From contig JAPLGS010000143.1 in assembly GCA_026390015.1 (NCBI GenBank), forward strand, positions 22,699 to 86,698: a stretch of DNA of 64,000 bases, in the 5' to 3' direction. Under the pieces are notes generated by a model. That model made no database searches and was not told the DNA's origin. It saw only the letters and a program-made list of their open reading frames with translations. The stretch is from Chloroflexota bacterium (GTDB taxonomy: Bacteria > Chloroflexota > Anaerolineae > Anaerolineales > Villigracilaceae). Made by a program: the position numbers and the translations under genes. Of the stretch, positions 61,956 to 64,000 are shown one piece after another. How positions within the stretch are numbered: position 1 is the stretch's first letter; each line of letters begins with the position of its first letter.

Positions 61956-62606
61956 ATGCCTAAGCAATCTTCCAAAGAAACAAAAGGTGGTTCTTCCAGA
62001 AAACTTGATACAACAATCATAGTGGCGTTGATTGCCCTCGTCGGAACTTTGGCTACTGCTTTGTTCTCCAGCCCTGTAATCATTGCTTGGATTCAAAGGA
62101 CGCCTGCCCCTCCTGCTCAAACAAATCCGCCGTCTTCCTCATCTGTTGATTCGAGCGGGACAGTAGAAACATCCCTTACTCCTTTGTCCTCAGTGGTAAC
62201 AAGCAGCGACGAAAGCTGCCTGAAGCAGTATTTTGCCGATATTGATTCGGCAAAACTAGGGAGCATTGAGGTTGGAGCTGATAAATATGTTTATCTCTCG
62301 AGCGATGAATTCGCATCGAAAGAATTTCTGGGACCGTTCGGAATCAAATTGACACAAAATGGAAAAATGATTGGGGCGTTTACAATCATCTTTTTCCCTG
62401 ATACCAAATTGTTCAAGCTTACTTCCATTGTTGACTCAAATTGCCAGCCGATCTTGGGATATTCCAATACTTCCAATAGTGGCGACCCAAACGCAATTAG
62501 AAATTTTAGCCACCTTCTTTTTCAATTGGCAGAAGCCCGATTTGATATGGAGTTTCAGTTCAACACGAATGATCGTTTTGAGTTAATCTTTAAGCAGTTG
62601 CGCTGA
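61956..62606 (+). CDS. Membrane-anchored protein of unknown function
   Basis: Not recognised. A 216-residue protein: a polar N-terminus, one membrane helix at about residues 19-46 (IIVALIALVGTLATALF), a low-complexity Pro/Ser/Thr linker (about 50-85), then a soluble domain of 130 residues with two Cys (DESCLKQYF, SNCQPILGY) that could form a disulfide outside the cell. It lies between direct repeats and interrupts the purine region, suggesting an inserted cassette. Confidence 0.6.
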   Translation: MPKQSSKETKGGSSRKLDTTIIVALIALVGTLATALFSSPVIIAWIQRTPAPPAQTNPPSSSSVDSSGTVETSLTPLSSVVTSSDESCLKQYFADIDSAKLGSIEVGADKYVYLSSDEFASKEFLGPFGIKLTQNGKMIGAFTIIFFPDTKLFKLTSIVDSNCQPILGYSNTSNSGDPNAIRNFSHLLFQLAEARFDMEFQFNTNDRFELIFKQLR

Positions 62607-62639
62607 CCTGACTTATATTGGAATGCGGTAAATACAATC

Positions 62640-62671
62640 GAAAAAGGACTCTCAAGGTTCAAGCCTGTCTG
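62640..62671. repeat. Direct repeat, right copy
   Basis: GAAAAAGGACTCTCAAGG followed by TTCAAGCCTGTCTG, matching the copy at 61808-61838. Confidence 0.6.
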
Positions 62672-62715
62672 CTTCACTATCGGGTAAAATCAAGCAAGCA
62701 AACAAGAGGAACCCT

Positions 62716-63984
62716 ATGAACAAATTCACTGGCTATCGTTGTTCACTTTGTGGCGCTGAATACCTGCCGGGTCAGGTCACATACACCTGCCCGAAGGATG
62801 GCGGCAATCTGGATATCATCCCTGATTACGAAGCCATCAAGAAGAAATTCCACCCCGAAGATATCACCTCGCGGACTGAGTCTTCGCTTTGGAGATATCT
62901 GCCTCTCCTGCCTGTGGACGAACCTGAGGGTGACTCCACTCCACTGCACGCCGCAGGCTGGACGCCGGTGTTTGCCCTGCCGCGGCTGGCAGAAGAACTC
63001 AACCTCAAGCATCTCTGGTTGAAAGACGAGTCTCGCAACCCGACAGCTTCTTTCAAAGATCGCGCCAGCGCAATCGTTGTGACTCGCGCGCGCGAACTCA
63101 AAGCTGAAGTGGTGGTGACTGCATCCACAGGTAATGCGGGCGCGGCATTGGCAGGCATGTCTGCCGCAGTGGGACAAAAGGCAATCATCTTCGCGCCCAA
63201 ATCCGCTCCGCAGGCCAAGGTGGCGCAACTGCTCATCTTCGGCGCAAAAGTAATTTTAGTGGATGGAACCTACGACGAAGCATTCGATCTAAGCGTCAAA
63301 GCCTCGAATGAATTTGGCTGGTATTGCCGCAACACTGGCTATAATCCATTTACATTGGAAGGCAAGAAGACCGCCGCCTTTGAAATTTGGGAATGGTGGC
63401 TGGAGGCTCATCGCGAGTGGCATCAAAAAGATAAACAACTTGACGATCATGCGCCGCTCACAATTTTCGTTTCAGTAGGCGACGGCAATATTATTTCAGG
63501 CATTCATAAAGGCTTCAAGGATCTGCTTGCACTGGGCTGGATCCAAAACATGCCGCGCATCATCGGTGTGCAGGCGGAAGGTTCCGCGGCAATCGCAAAT
63601 GCGTTTAACGCAAACACAGAAATCATCACACCTGTCTCTGCCACGACGATCGCGGATAGCATTTCAGTTGACCTGCCGCGAGATGGAGTCCGCGCGGTGC
63701 GGGCCGCGAAGGAAACTGGCGGAAAATATATCACGGTGTCTGATGATGAGATCATCAAGTCCATTGCGGAACTCGGTAGAATGGGAGTCTTCCCCGAACC
63801 GGCTGGAGCGGCGGCTTATGCGGGTCTGGTTAAAGCGGCAGGTTTGGGCGTCGTCCGAAGTGATGATCCTGTCCTCATCATGAATACAGGCAGCGGCCTC
63901 AAAGATATCCGCGCGGCGCTGAAGGCGGTTATTGAAGCGCCGATCATTGAACCAACTTTGTCAGCGGTGAAAAAATTATTATGA
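62716..63984 (+). CDS. thrC: Threonine synthase
   Basis: A 422-residue fold-type II PLP enzyme. The N-terminal zinc-ribbon-like YRCSLCGAEYLPG ... TCPKDGG is found in many bacterial and archaeal threonine synthases. The PLP Lys is in NPTASFKDRAS, then ASTGNAGAALAG and a VSVGDGNIISG phosphate loop. It converts O-phosphohomoserine to threonine. No homoserine gene is adjacent; in purine/ureide clusters the corresponding place is often held by another fold-type II PLP enzyme (diaminopropionate ammonia-lyase), so a changed role is possible but not shown. Confidence 0.88.
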   Translation: MNKFTGYRCSLCGAEYLPGQVTYTCPKDGGNLDIIPDYEAIKKKFHPEDITSRTESSLWRYLPLLPVDEPEGDSTPLHAAGWTPVFALPRLAEELNLKHLWLKDESRNPTASFKDRASAIVVTRARELKAEVVVTASTGNAGAALAGMSAAVGQKAIIFAPKSAPQAKVAQLLIFGAKVILVDGTYDEAFDLSVKASNEFGWYCRNTGYNPFTLEGKKTAAFEIWEWWLEAHREWHQKDKQLDDHAPLTIFVSVGDGNIISGIHKGFKDLLALGWIQNMPRIIGVQAEGSAAIANAFNANTEIITPVSATTIADSISVDLPRDGVRAVRAAKETGGKYITVSDDEIIKSIAELGRMGVFPEPAGAAAYAGLVKAAGLGVVRSDDPVLIMNTGSGLKDIRAALKAVIEAPIIEPTLSAVKKLL

Positions 63985-64000
63985 AAAATAAAAATAATAT

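Overview
The window looks like chromosome of an anaerobic member of Chloroflexota, most likely Anaerolineae. This is inferred, not proven. The substrate-binding lipoproteins carry Ala-Thr-Glu-Ala-Pro linkers typical of that group, short palindromic repeats sit between genes, and the gene content is anaerobic. There is no rRNA, tRNA, transposase, phage gene or CRISPR array. Gene orientation splits near 29.4 kb: nearly everything to the left is on the minus strand and most of the rest is on the plus strand.

Region 1 (1-8.6 kb, minus) is an anaerobic benzoyl-CoA operon. Four adjacent genes have the sizes and order of an ATP-dependent (class I) benzoyl-CoA reductase of the Azoarcus Bzd type (bzdN-O-P-Q). 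They are followed by a PaaX-type repressor, a ring-opening hydrolase of the Oah/BamA family, a cyclic-dienoyl-CoA hydratase-like protein, a MaoC hydratase and a truncated SDR. A sigma70-like promoter and an inverted repeat lie upstream of bzdN.

Region 2 (8.6-26.1 kb, minus) is a long, tightly overlapping operon: trpB2, iorA, iorB, a three-subunit molybdenum hydroxylase, an aminotransferase, a VOC protein, a class III CoA-transferase, an acyl-CoA dehydrogenase, split methylmalonyl-CoA mutase, and hydantoinase/carboxylase hyuA and hyuB. It is headed by a decayed duplicate of the bzdN 5' end together with its promoter, so the two operons are probably co-regulated. A plausible joint role is conversion of aromatic amino or keto acids to aryl-CoA esters that feed benzoyl-CoA reduction.

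Region 3 (26.5-37.1 kb) is mixed: an orphan CoA-transferase alpha subunit, 1-pyrroline-5-carboxylate dehydrogenase, a thioredoxin-like lipoprotein whose reading frame is interrupted by an in-frame TGA that is very probably selenocysteine (UxxC motif with a SECIS-like hairpin), a channel-like membrane protein, an MFS transporter, ffh and a two-component system.

Region 4 (37.3-64 kb, plus) is a purine catabolism and uptake region: 8-oxoguanine deaminase, adenine deaminase, a GntR/UTRA regulator, YgeY-like hydrolase, YgeW-like carbamoyltransferase, carbamate kinase, two complete BMP-type nucleoside ABC transporters, and a purine-type molybdenum hydroxylase whose mRNA leader can fold. A threonine synthase-like gene closes the window. 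The logic would be uptake of nucleosides, deamination and hydroxylation of bases, then ATP recovery from carbamoyl phosphate by carbamate kinase.
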